Shown here in pieces: positions 19,304-28,825 of a stretch of 64,000 nt of DNA (positions are counted from its first letter, which is position 1; every line of letters starts with the position of its first letter). This DNA is from Rhodobacteraceae bacterium HIMB11 (GTDB lineage: Bacteria; Pseudomonadota; Alphaproteobacteria; Rhodobacterales; Rhodobacteraceae), in assembly GCA_000472185.1 (NCBI GenBank), contig AVDB01000008.1:62001-126000 (forward strand). Reading direction: 5' to 3'. The translations under genes and the position numbers were made by a program. The notes under the pieces are model-generated. The model saw nothing but the letters and a program-made list of their open reading frames with translations. It did not search any database and had not been told where the DNA came from.

Positions 19304-20629
19304 CTATCTAAGGATAGGAATTTCAGGCTTTTTGGATTTTGCCTCCGCATTTAACGCCCCAGGTTTGGGTCCCCCCGTTGCCCAATCGATTAGTTCGACT
19401 GTATGCACAACGGGAACCTCGGCATCTGATCCCAGTTGCATCATGCATCCAATATTGCCCGCTGCGATAATATCGGGCGATTTGGCCATCAAAAGGCGCA
19501 GCTTGTTCGTTTTCAATTGCCCTGAAATTTCAGGCTGCATCAGGTTGTATGTTCCTGCTGATCCACAACACAAATGCGCATCGGCAGGTTCAACAACCTC
19601 AAATCCCATTTTACGTAACAGTGTTTTTGGATGGTCCTTAATTTTTTGTCCGTGCTGCAATGAACAAGCGGCGTGATAGGCCACGCGCAGATCGGCATGC
19701 GCCTGTTCAGGAATATCCAGATCAACCAATACTTCCGAGATATCCTTGGCAATTGCGGACACTTTGGCGGCCTTTTCAGCAAGCGGCGTGTCGCGGAACA
19801 TATGCCCATAATCCTTGACTGTTGTGCCACACCCGCTGGTATTGATCACAATTGCATCTAATCCGCCGTTTTCGATTTCAGCGTGCCATGCATTGATATT
19901 TTTGGCGGCTGATGCATGCGATTCATCGACCTTGCCCATGTGATGGGTCAGCGCACCACAACACCCCTGTCCGTGCGCGATGACAACTTCGCACCCAAAC
20001 CGTTTCAACACACGGATCGTTGCGTCATTGATATCGGTGTTCAGGGCCCGCTGCGCGCAGCCTGTCATAAGCGCCACCCGTTTCTTGATGGGTGTCTCAG
20101 GCGGAAACACCTGTGGATCATCGTTTCGACTGACGGCGGGGATTTGTTTGGGCGCCATTTTGATCATCGCGCGTAGGCGTGCGTCTGGGACAAACCGCAC
20201 AAATGGCCGCGCCAGTTTTGCACCCAAAAGGGCCAGCCGAAAACGTGTTGGATAAGGAAGCACCTTAGCCAAAACCGATCGCAGCAGGCGTTCACTCAAC
20301 GGTCGATTGTAATTTTGTTCGATATAGGCACGCGCATGATCAACCAGATGCATGTAATGGACCCCTGATGGACAGGTCGTCATGCAAGACAAACATGACA
20401 AACATCGATCTATATGCTGAACCGTTTTCTTGTCAGGTACGCGGTTATTTTCCAACATATCTTTGATCAGATATATCCGCCCACGTGGACTATCCAATTC
20501 ATCGCCCAAAACCTGATAGGTTGGACATGTCGCGGTACAAAACCCGCAATGCACGCAAGCCCGCAAAATTTCGTTTGAGCGTTGAAAATCGATGTCCTTC
20601 AATTGGTCATCAGAAAAAAACGTTTGCAT
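19304..20629 (-). CDS. glcF: Glycolate oxidase iron-sulfur subunit
   Basis: The protein has 441 residues. Two 4Fe-4S motifs are seen at the N-terminus: CVHCGFCTATCPTY near residue 30 and CLSCLSCMTTCPSG near 82. Two CCG domains follow, with GCCGALTHHMG and CCGSAGTYNL. GlcF passes electrons from GlcDE to the respiratory chain at the inner membrane during glycolate oxidation to glyoxylate. It is the last gene of glcDEF; only 2 bp separate it from glcE. Confidence 0.95.
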   Translation of the reverse strand: MQTFFSDDQLKDIDFQRSNEILRACVHCGFCTATCPTYQVLGDELDSPRGRIYLIKDMLENNRVPDKKTVQHIDRCLSCLSCMTTCPSGVHYMHLVDHARAYIEQNYNRPLSERLLRSVLAKVLPYPTRFRLALLGAKLARPFVRFVPDARLRAMIKMAPKQIPAVSRNDDPQVFPPETPIKKRVALMTGCAQRALNTDINDATIRVLKRFGCEVVIAHGQGCCGALTHHMGKVDESHASAAKNINAWHAEIENGGLDAIVINTSGCGTTVKDYGHMFRDTPLAEKAAKVSAIAKDISEVLVDLDIPEQAHADLRVAYHAACSLQHGQKIKDHPKTLLRKMGFEVVEPADAHLCCGSAGTYNLMQPEISGQLKTNKLRLLMAKSPDIIAAGNIGCMMQLGSDAEVPVVHTVELIDWATGGPKPGALNAEAKSKKPEIPILR

Positions 20630-20631
20630 GC

Positions 20632-21735
20632 CTACCCCATTAAGCCCGGGTTAAAGATACCTTTGGGATCAAATTTTTCGCGAAGTGCGCCTTGCAGATG
20701 CGCAAGCGCTGGATTGGTGTTTGAGAATTTTAATCCAGTCTTTGCTGAGAGATTAATCGCGTGACCCTCAATATCGCCCAAAATATCACGCGCCGTTTTA
20801 CCAGCGTCCATCTTTGCCCAAATCAAGCCACCAGACCAATCCATGATCCCCGATATTAGCCCCAATTTTTGAACGATCTGGGGTCCATCGGTCGGACGCA
20901 CAGAAATTTTCCACAAATCACCACGCTGATTGGAAATCGCGGAAAGCATTCGAATGCTCGACCACGCAGCCGCGCTGTCGTCATTTTCAAGAACTGCAAT
21001 CTCGCGATCAACTGTCAAAGTATCTATCAGCGATTTCGTTCTATATTTCACGGATTGTTCGAAACCTTCCAAACGGACATAGGCGCATTGCGCAGCGATA
21101 TCATAAGCAACGCCGGTCACATCAAATGCGGTATTAAGCGATGCTGACATCACATCAACAGCAACGTCAGCGTTGATGCCCGAAATAACAAGGGTGGCCT
21201 GCGCGGTGGGCATTGGCAAAACTTTGAATGATACCTCACTTAGCAATCCCAAGGTGCCCCAACTGCCAGCCATCAGTTTTACAATGTCATAGCCCGTCAC
21301 ATTTTTCATGACGCGACCACCATTTTTAATCACGTTGCCATGGCCATCCACATATCGCACACCCAGTAAAAAATCGCGTGCTGCCCCTGCCTGAATTCGG
21401 CGCGGGCCACTGGCATTCGTCGCAAGCACACCGCCAATGGTGGATGCTCCAGACGTTCCAAGCGCGGTGTTCAAAATGGTTGGCTCAAATGCCAATTGCT
21501 GGCCCTCGGCTTTCAGGACCTCTTCTATGTGCTGTAGCGTTGTGCCCGCTTTGGCAACCATCGTCAGCGCACCTGGTTCGTAATCAACGACACCGCTTAG
21601 GCCCGTCATATCAACACGGTCGTGCTTTAGATCGACACCACGTGTTTGCCCGCCTGTGATGAATACAGGATCAACGCGTTCTTGCACAAAACCCGCTAGG
21701 TCTTGTTCATCTTTGAACTTGAACGTTTGGCTCAT
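20632..21735 (-). CDS. glcE: Glycolate oxidase subunit GlcE (FAD-binding)
   Basis: The protein has 367 residues from ATG 21735, which overlaps the glcD stop as ATGA; the longer open frame to 21804 lies inside glcD and was not used. The FAD-binding PCMH domain is visible in the first half (ALTMVAKAGTTLQHIEEVL, GASTIGGVLATNASGPRR, GRVMKNVTGYDIVKLM), with the GlcD/GlcE-type C-terminal end (FDPKGIFNPGLMG). It works as part of the GlcDEF complex. Confidence 0.94.
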   Translation of the reverse strand: MSQTFKFKDEQDLAGFVQERVDPVFITGGQTRGVDLKHDRVDMTGLSGVVDYEPGALTMVAKAGTTLQHIEEVLKAEGQQLAFEPTILNTALGTSGASTIGGVLATNASGPRRIQAGAARDFLLGVRYVDGHGNVIKNGGRVMKNVTGYDIVKLMAGSWGTLGLLSEVSFKVLPMPTAQATLVISGINADVAVDVMSASLNTAFDVTGVAYDIAAQCAYVRLEGFEQSVKYRTKSLIDTLTVDREIAVLENDDSAAAWSSIRMLSAISNQRGDLWKISVRPTDGPQIVQKLGLISGIMDWSGGLIWAKMDAGKTARDILGDIEGHAINLSAKTGLKFSNTNPALAHLQGALREKFDPKGIFNPGLMG

Positions 21736-23174
21736 CGGGGACAACCATCTCTTCTTGATTGTGTCGCATCCAAAGGAAAGACCTTGGCCGCGTTCAAAAG
21801 CCACTTGGGATCAAAGACGTCTTTGATTTGCATTTGTGCCTCAAGATCCAGTGCGCTGAATTGAACAGACATCAAATCGCGTTTTTCAATTCCCACGCCG
21901 TGTTCCCCTGTTAGGCAGCCTCCGACTTCAACGCACAGCTTTAGGATTTCTGCACCAAAGGCCTCGCACTTTTCCAAGTCACCTTCTTTATTTGCATTAT
22001 ACAGGATCAACGGGTGCATGTTGCCGTCACCCGCGTGAAACACGTTCCCTACGTCCAATCCAAATTCAGCGCTGAGTTCTGAGATGCGTCGCAAAACATA
22101 GGGCAATTGCGAAACTGGAATTGTCCCATCAAGACACATGTAATCATTGATTTGCCCCATTGCCCCGAACGCGGATTTACGGCCTAGCCATATGCGCCCC
22201 GCTTCTGCAGCATCGCTTGCACGGCGTAATTCAACGGGATTGTGGGTTTTGGCAATGTCCAGAATTTTGTCCAATTGCTCTTCTATTTCCAAATCGCTGC
22301 CTTCGACTTCGACAATCAAAAGCGCTTCACAATCGGGATAGCCAGCGCCGGCAAAGGCCTCCGTGGCGCGGATGCAGGGGCGGTCCATGAATTCAATCGC
22401 CACAGGCAGCACGCCTGCGCGAATAATGTCAGACACGCAAGCACCGGCAACTTCATTTCTATCAAAACCCATTAACACGGGCAGTGCGCCCTCGGGTTTG
22501 TGAAGGATACGCAATGTTGCCTCTGTCACGATGCCCAGCTGGCCTTCGGAACCACAGATGACTCCCAACAAATCCAACCCATCTGCGTCCAAGTGGCTAC
22601 CGCCGATGTCCAGGATATCACCCTGCATCGTGACCAATTTTACGCCCATCAAGTTGTTTGAGGTCACGCCATATTTCAAACAATGCGCACCACCTGAATT
22701 CATCGCAATATTGCCCGCGATTGCGCAGGCCAACTGACTGGATGGATCAGGCGCATAGAAAAAGTCGTCTGCCTCAACAGCACCTGTCACACTCAGGTTT
22801 GTGCGCCCCGTCTGCACGCGGATAACACGGTTTTTGTAATCGCATTCCAAGACTTCATTCATGCGTGCGACACCAATGATCACACTGTCTGCGGTCGGCA
22901 GTGCCCCACCTGCCAATGACGTCCCAGCACCACGTGGGACCACGGGTACGTTCATTTCGTTACAAATCTTGAGCGCAGTTGCCACCTCCTCAGTTGAGTA
23001 GGGCAGAACAACAGCCAAGGGCGGGCAGCGATATGCAGAGAGTGCATCACATTCGTATGCTCGGGTTTCGGCAGGGTCATCAATAACAACATCAGCGGGC
23101 AAAGCCGCACGCAGTCGCGCAACGATTTCAGCCTTGCGGGATAACGTAAACTGATCTGGTGCTGGCATTTCCAT
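21732..23174 (-). CDS. glcD: Glycolate oxidase subunit GlcD (FAD-linked)
   Basis: The protein has 480 residues. The FAD-binding domain shows VVPRGAGTSLAGGALP near residue 76 and AIAGNIAMNSGGAHCLKYG near 150; the FAD-oxidase C-terminal domain shows NVFHAGDGNMHPLILY and GGCLTGEHGVGIEKR. It is the catalytic subunit converting glycolate to glyoxylate. It heads glcDEF. The upstream spacer to the 683-residue protein gene is only about 70 bp, so cotranscription with the MoxR cluster is possible. Confidence 0.96.
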   Translation of the reverse strand: MEMPAPDQFTLSRKAEIVARLRAALPADVVIDDPAETRAYECDALSAYRCPPLAVVLPYSTEEVATALKICNEMNVPVVPRGAGTSLAGGALPTADSVIIGVARMNEVLECDYKNRVIRVQTGRTNLSVTGAVEADDFFYAPDPSSQLACAIAGNIAMNSGGAHCLKYGVTSNNLMGVKLVTMQGDILDIGGSHLDADGLDLLGVICGSEGQLGIVTEATLRILHKPEGALPVLMGFDRNEVAGACVSDIIRAGVLPVAIEFMDRPCIRATEAFAGAGYPDCEALLIVEVEGSDLEIEEQLDKILDIAKTHNPVELRRASDAAEAGRIWLGRKSAFGAMGQINDYMCLDGTIPVSQLPYVLRRISELSAEFGLDVGNVFHAGDGNMHPLILYNANKEGDLEKCEAFGAEILKLCVEVGGCLTGEHGVGIEKRDLMSVQFSALDLEAQMQIKDVFDPKWLLNAAKVFPLDATQSRRDGCPR

Positions 23175-23242
23175 GGTGTAACCTCGCTATATTGGTAAAT
23201 AAATATAACCAATTTAATCAAAAGGCAAGGTGTGCACCAAAA

Positions 23243-25294
23243 TTAACGCCGTTCAAATCGCCCCTCTCGTAGCCATCCCAATACCGCTGATCCCAGCGCC
23301 AATAACAGATATAACCATGGTGGGAACAATGGAGATTGACGCACACCCAGTGTCGCATAGGCGTTGTTTTTGACAACACCCATCCAATTTCGACCTGATG
23401 CGATGCGCCCACTACGGATTTCGCGGATGGAGGGCAAACCATCTAATGCCCAGATTTGCCCCCCCTTGGTTGCTGAAACCAAGGGGGCAAGGACGTCGAC
23501 AGAGGGACGTGGGTCAAAAAACTCAAGGGGGTTTGCGGCCCCCTTTGCAAAAACGCGCTGAACCCCATTGGAACGAATTTCGAAAATGCCCTGCTCAGGT
23601 GAAATAAACGTACCTGTAAACTCACCAGGACCAGACGGTTCCATATTGACCACAGAAATCGCACCATCAGGCGCGCGCACTTCGGCAACCTCCAGCGCTT
23701 CGGACAATGAGTACTGTCGGATGTTCACCTTTTCACCTTCGACAGAAATTGTAATGCTTTCCTCCTCTAACTCTGGTTCTTTCATCAACCAGTGGGACAA
23801 TCGCTTTAATAACTCCTGTTGTGGTCCGCCCGTCTCGTACCCCCGATACCAGAGCCAAGCATGATCAGACGCCAAAAGCGCAACACGCCCTGCGCCGACC
23901 CGATCAAGGGTTAATAGCGCACGCTCATCCACACCTGCCATCAAGGTTTGACCACGATCAGGGATCACCTCAATTTGTCGCAACCAAGCACCCCAATTCT
24001 CCTGCTGAGGCAATCCGCGGGTGACACGATGACGGTTCCCCAAATCTGTTACTGTCGGGACATATCGTTCTTCGATCACACGCGCAGTGGGTGCGGCAGG
24101 CAAGACATACTGAAGCGGTGAGCGATAAATCGAGTTTGCCGAGGCGAAATCAGGACCCGCCGCAACCAAAATTGCACCACCATCGCGCACATATCGGGCG
24201 ATATTTTCCAAATATGATCGCGGCAAAATCCCACGCCGTTTATAGCGATCAAAGATGATCAAATCAAAATTATCAATCTTTTCCATGAACAGTTCACGGG
24301 TTGGGAAGGCGATCAGCGATAATTCAGAAACAGGTACTCCGTCCTGTTTTGAAGGTGGACGCAGGATCGTGAAATGCACCAAATCAACGGAACTGTCCGA
24401 TTTTAGCAGATTGCGCCAGACACGTCCCCCGGGGTGCGGTGCGCCAGAAACCAACAGAACGCGCAAACGATCACGCACGCCATTCAGAACAACCACACTG
24501 CGATTGTTCTGGTCGGTCAATTCACCCTCCAAGGGGTCAATCCAAAATTCGATGATATTTTGACCCGCATTTCCAACGTTCACGCGCAACTCTGTGTCTT
24601 CGCCGATGGGGACAGCAAATTCGATAACACGGCCAGATCCAACGCGCGCATAAACGCGCGCGCTTTGATTTTGCGTGTTTTGTTCATCATCTAAATCATC
24701 CACACGTAAAACCATTGGAACGCTTTCGCCAATAATCCCAAAGGCCGGAGCATTCAAAACACTAAGCTTTCGATCAAACGTGCGCTTTTCTCCGATCACG
24801 ATGTGATGCACAGGCACATCAATGGGAAGGCCCACGAAATCCTCATGCACCTGACCGTCAGAAATTATGAAAACACCACCTAGCCGATTTGCGGGAATAT
24901 CAGATAGCGCCTGCCGAATTTCTGTGAAGATAAGGGTGCCCGCATTCTTTTTACCGTCTTTTACACGCAAGATTTCAACATCACGATCTTTGTTCGCGAC
25001 ACGTTCCTGTAGCTGGTTCAGGACTAAATCTGTCTGCGCCACGCGTTCGGCAAGGCCATGGGAACTGGTTTCATCGACCACGATCAGGACGATATCATTT
25101 AGTCCCTGCCGCTCTTCAATCCGCAAGCTTGGGTTTGCAAGCGCAAGAAGGACAAATCCAGCGGCAAGCATTCGGAACGGCCAACCGCGCAAACCCAAAT
25201 ATCTGGCATAAAGCACCACAGCAATCGCTATCGCGATCAGGATCATGAGCAACGGAAATGGGACCAAGTAGGAAAAAACGACCGACTGCATCAT
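23243..25294 (-). CDS. Membrane protein with glutamine-amidotransferase-like domain, MoxR cluster
   Basis: The protein has 683 residues. A membrane segment near the N-terminus (PLLMILIAIAIAVVLYARY) is followed by a VWA-like region (IVLIVVDETSSHG near residue 88), then a GATase1-like fold (LRVLLVSGAPHPGGRVWRN near 285; YVRDGGAILVAAGPDF near 385) and a C-terminal membrane anchor (LYLLLALGSAVLGWL). No catalytic Cys is visible at the GATase nucleophile position, so it may be a binding domain. It overlaps the DUF4159 gene as ATGA and is the last of four coupled genes. The function is unknown; an envelope role is inferred from the membrane segments. Confidence 0.75.
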   Translation of the reverse strand: MMQSVVFSYLVPFPLLMILIAIAIAVVLYARYLGLRGWPFRMLAAGFVLLALANPSLRIEERQGLNDIVLIVVDETSSHGLAERVAQTDLVLNQLQERVANKDRDVEILRVKDGKKNAGTLIFTEIRQALSDIPANRLGGVFIISDGQVHEDFVGLPIDVPVHHIVIGEKRTFDRKLSVLNAPAFGIIGESVPMVLRVDDLDDEQNTQNQSARVYARVGSGRVIEFAVPIGEDTELRVNVGNAGQNIIEFWIDPLEGELTDQNNRSVVVLNGVRDRLRVLLVSGAPHPGGRVWRNLLKSDSSVDLVHFTILRPPSKQDGVPVSELSLIAFPTRELFMEKIDNFDLIIFDRYKRRGILPRSYLENIARYVRDGGAILVAAGPDFASANSIYRSPLQYVLPAAPTARVIEERYVPTVTDLGNRHRVTRGLPQQENWGAWLRQIEVIPDRGQTLMAGVDERALLTLDRVGAGRVALLASDHAWLWYRGYETGGPQQELLKRLSHWLMKEPELEEESITISVEGEKVNIRQYSLSEALEVAEVRAPDGAISVVNMEPSGPGEFTGTFISPEQGIFEIRSNGVQRVFAKGAANPLEFFDPRPSVDVLAPLVSATKGGQIWALDGLPSIREIRSGRIASGRNWMGVVKNNAYATLGVRQSPLFPPWLYLLLALGSAVLGWLREGRFERR

Positions 25295-27960
25295 TGACCC
25301 AACCGATCTAGCAAGGCAGGGACATGCACCTGATCTGATTTATAGTTTCCCGTCAAAACATGCATAACAAGGTTGATGCCAAATCGAATGGCCATTTCCC
25401 GTTGCCGTTCCCCTGCCCGACCACGGCCGATGGGGTACATTGGATCACCCTGTTCGTTGATTGCCCAGGCTGCGGCCCAGTCGTTCGATCCAATAATAAC
25501 TGACGTCACCCCGTCGTTCAGTTTTCTAAACGGCAATGCGGGATCAGATTGTTCCTTGTTCACTGCCGCCTCGACCCAGACTTGACCGTCCAGATAACGC
25601 CCCGGGGCATCCTGGATCAGGTAAAAGGTCCTGTTCATAACATGATCCTTTGGTAGTGGATCAAGCGGCGGAATATCCAATTGCCGCAACAGGTCGCGCA
25701 AATACGTTTGCGTTGTTCCAATCCCTCCGTCGCGGCTGTCAAATACAATAACCCCACCCTGCCGCATGTATCGGTTCAGGCGATCAACCGCGTTGGGAGT
25801 AAGTGAGATGTTTTTATCTGGAACAGGCCAATACAAAAATGGATAAAACGCCAATTCATCAAATTCTACATCCACACCGACAGGTAAACTTGGTTCAACC
25901 GATGTTCGAAAGAATAAGGCATCAGATAAGCCAAACAGGCCAGACCGGGCCTTTTGATCCAAACGCTGATCCCCCGTCAGAACATGCGCAAAGGTAATTT
26001 CGGATGCCGCACTTAATTCACCTTGCGCACGAGCCAAATCGGGCGTGGCCAACCAAATACATGAAACCAGCAAGGCCAAGCGCCCAGCAACACGCGCCGA
26101 TGCGATCACGTCGGCCATAAGTAAAAAAATTGCAAATACGAACAGGTACTGCGCAAGCGGCAGTGCATTTGCAACATCCGCCCCTACACGAACCGTCACG
26201 TCGGCGGGCCATTTCATGGGGCGGATATCGCCCACCCCTGCACCGATATTTCGGGCAATGGTGAATCCATCAGATGTATATATGCCACCTGGCATGTCTG
26301 CGCTGATCCCTGAGGACATCAATTGCTCTGACGAGACCGCGATTGGAATTTCTGGGTCGATCAATGCACCCACATGATCAATCAATTTCACACTTTGCCA
26401 GGTCATGTCGTCAGGAATTTCGGTGCTGTCCAATGCCAATGCACGTGACACCAATCGCTTATTCATATCGATAAATAATTCCGAAAGGGCCAAATTTGAC
26501 CAATCTGCATTCGCAGTGATGTGAAAAAATACGACTTGGCCATCCCCCAGCGCCATGCGTGTCACCAATGGGGTCCCATCGGACAATTCCGCAATAACCC
26601 GCGAGGATAGATCCGCATCAGGCTCGGCCAGAACCTGCGCGTTCACGACAATATCATCTGGAATTTCCAATCCATAAAAGGGGCTTTGACGCGAAAATGG
26701 CGCAAGTTGTTTTGGCGTTTCCCATGTCATCGCACCCCCAAGCTGTCGTCCACCCTGTCGCAATCGAACGGGCATCAATTCTGATGCACCCAAATCAACT
26801 GCATTTAGCGCAGTTGTGGGCCCCGCGAATTGCACCAATGTGCCCCCATTTGTGACCCAATTGATCAGCTCCCCTTCGTTGGGGAGGCGTGATACATCGG
26901 TTACAAAGATTGCATCTGGTTTGGACAGCAAAATATCATCCAACGACTGTTCAACAATCTCTGCGTTTTGCCGCAGCGCGGTGCGCAAATAATGTAGCGG
27001 CTGCAACAGTTCGGCAACTTCTTCAGATGGATCAATAGAAAACAGGCCAACCCGAGGACGCGCCAAATATTCGGAAACATGCACAATCGCCCCTGCATGA
27101 TGTTCGTTTTCCAATACAACATCGGTCAGACGCGCGCTCAGCTCAGCTGGCAGTGAAACCGCCGCAGTCAGGGTATCGAGTGATATGGGAAGCCGCGCAA
27201 ATTCTGCACGCGCACCACTGGGGGTTAAACCGCGAAACACAACATTGGACACACCAGAGGGTGCATTGGAAAAACTAACTTGTGCAATCAGGTCATCGCC
27301 ATCACGCGACACGGATTGAAGCACACCAATATCCCCTAACGGCGCACGAATTTCAATGTTCCCACGATCCTGAAACACGTCAAGCAGCGCTAAACGTTGT
27401 TTGCCATATCCAAGTCCATCTGAAAACCAAACCGTGTCATAGGATAACGAATTTGTAGCAACTGGTTCAAAGCTATCTTCAAAATTTGGAACCCACGGTT
27501 TTGGGGTCCAATTTGCCAATCGCTCTTGGTGGAAATCAGCGGTTTGCCAATCCAATGTATCTGGGTTGGCAATATCCAAAACCGCAATTAATTTTTGATC
27601 CGTTTCTGCAGAACTTAGTAATGTTTCAATTTGTTCTCGATGACCTTGGGCAAATTTTTCATGCGCGAACCCGCCATCCAAAATGATCAACATGCGATCC
27701 TGTGTGAAACTGTTTTCCCCGTAGCGCAGCTCTGGTTTAGCAAGACCAAGGATGATCGCCCCAAGCGCAATCATGCGCATCAACAATAGCCACCATGGTG
27801 TACGTTCGCTGACCTGATCCTTATCTTTCAACCCTAACAACAACGTCACCGCGGCAAATGTCCGCTGCACGGGAGTCGGTGGTACAGCCCGCAACAAAAG
27901 CCATATCACTGGCAAAACGGCCAGTGCGATCAGAATAAAAGGATACGCGAACTGAATCAT
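25291..27960 (-). CDS. DUF4159 domain membrane protein with BatA-type N-terminus
   Basis: The protein has 889 residues from ATG 27960, 1 bp after the DUF58 gene stop. The N-terminus (IQFAYPFILIALAVLPVIWLLLRAVPP) matches the aerotolerance-regulator BatA/B N-terminal region with two membrane segments. A VWA-like stretch (DRMLIILDGGFAH) follows, then GATase-like repeats, an internal membrane segment near residue 620 (LPLAQYLFVFAIFLLMADVI), and a C-terminal DUF4159 domain (FYPFLYWPVPD, RYMRQGGVIVFDSRDGG). This is the usual partner of MoxR and DUF58 in Rhodobacteraceae. Its role is unknown; cell-envelope homeostasis is a common proposal for the group. Confidence 0.83.
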   Translation of the reverse strand: MIQFAYPFILIALAVLPVIWLLLRAVPPTPVQRTFAAVTLLLGLKDKDQVSERTPWWLLLMRMIALGAIILGLAKPELRYGENSFTQDRMLIILDGGFAHEKFAQGHREQIETLLSSAETDQKLIAVLDIANPDTLDWQTADFHQERLANWTPKPWVPNFEDSFEPVATNSLSYDTVWFSDGLGYGKQRLALLDVFQDRGNIEIRAPLGDIGVLQSVSRDGDDLIAQVSFSNAPSGVSNVVFRGLTPSGARAEFARLPISLDTLTAAVSLPAELSARLTDVVLENEHHAGAIVHVSEYLARPRVGLFSIDPSEEVAELLQPLHYLRTALRQNAEIVEQSLDDILLSKPDAIFVTDVSRLPNEGELINWVTNGGTLVQFAGPTTALNAVDLGASELMPVRLRQGGRQLGGAMTWETPKQLAPFSRQSPFYGLEIPDDIVVNAQVLAEPDADLSSRVIAELSDGTPLVTRMALGDGQVVFFHITANADWSNLALSELFIDMNKRLVSRALALDSTEIPDDMTWQSVKLIDHVGALIDPEIPIAVSSEQLMSSGISADMPGGIYTSDGFTIARNIGAGVGDIRPMKWPADVTVRVGADVANALPLAQYLFVFAIFLLMADVIASARVAGRLALLVSCIWLATPDLARAQGELSAASEITFAHVLTGDQRLDQKARSGLFGLSDALFFRTSVEPSLPVGVDVEFDELAFYPFLYWPVPDKNISLTPNAVDRLNRYMRQGGVIVFDSRDGGIGTTQTYLRDLLRQLDIPPLDPLPKDHVMNRTFYLIQDAPGRYLDGQVWVEAAVNKEQSDPALPFRKLNDGVTSVIIGSNDWAAAWAINEQGDPMYPIGRGRAGERQREMAIRFGINLVMHVLTGNYKSDQVHVPALLDRLGQ

Positions 27961-27961
27961 C

Positions 27962-28825
27962 CTATCGCATCCCAAGTTGTTCGATGCACAAACCCAATAT
28001 TTCACGGGGATCTTGTTCGATTGAAACCGTTAAAAATGTCCAACCACACGCCGCCGCAATAGATTGCAAACGTTCGTTGTTTTGCTGAAGTTTTTCTAGG
28101 TACTCTGCCCGTAATGCACGTGCTTGATCGGATTGGAAAACGGTGGACCCAGACGCATTTTCAAATTTGACGCGTCCAGAAAACGGAAACGTTATTTCGT
28201 TTTTGGTAAGGACTTGCAAGAAACAGCCTGTTATGCCGCGTTCGGCGTATTGTGGGATGTACTCCGACAATTTCTCCGCATCGTTGAAAAAACTAGACAA
28301 CAACAACGCTTTGGAATTCTGCGAAATGTTGTTTGCCGATGGCAATTGCCATGCCTGATTATTTGTACGCATCAATGTTTCGGCGATTTCTGCTTGATCA
28401 CTTGGCCGATCCATTTGCAAAAACTCATCACAGTCAATCCGTACCTTTTCAGAAGCATCTGCATACACATACCCCAATGTTAGGGCGATCAGGGCATTCA
28501 AATAGGCTTTTGATTTTGGGTGATCAATGAAATTATCGGCGCTCCGATCCACCATGATCGACAAAGTTTGCGGCGCGCTCCATTCCGTTTCACGCACGAA
28601 CAATCCGTCTGATTTGGCGGACTGTTTCCAGTTGATCAGCCGCGGAGTATCCAAGCCATTTTCAAATTTTCGAAACTGCCAAAAATCTGAACCTGCCCCC
28701 GCAGTACGGCGACCATGCTCGCCCATTCTAAGCGAGCGACTTAGACGACGCGCCTCTAGCAGGATCGTTTCAACTTCGTCGCTATATCGTTTCGCGTCGG
28801 GAAGGATTCCCGCATGTCCCATCAT
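27962..28825 (-). CDS. DUF58 domain-containing protein
   Basis: The protein has 287 residues. The DUF58 signature is the GEHGRRTAGAGSDFWQFRKF stretch near residue 35 followed by DTPRLINWKQSAK and a VWA-like strand LSIMVDRSADN near 95. Its ATG overlaps the moxR stop as ATGA. DUF58 proteins are the standard partners of MoxR ATPases. The biochemical function is unknown. Confidence 0.92.
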   Translation of the reverse strand: MMGHAGILPDAKRYSDEVETILLEARRLSRSLRMGEHGRRTAGAGSDFWQFRKFENGLDTPRLINWKQSAKSDGLFVRETEWSAPQTLSIMVDRSADNFIDHPKSKAYLNALIALTLGYVYADASEKVRIDCDEFLQMDRPSDQAEIAETLMRTNNQAWQLPSANNISQNSKALLLSSFFNDAEKLSEYIPQYAERGITGCFLQVLTKNEITFPFSGRVKFENASGSTVFQSDQARALRAEYLEKLQQNNERLQSIAAACGWTFLTVSIEQDPREILGLCIEQLGMR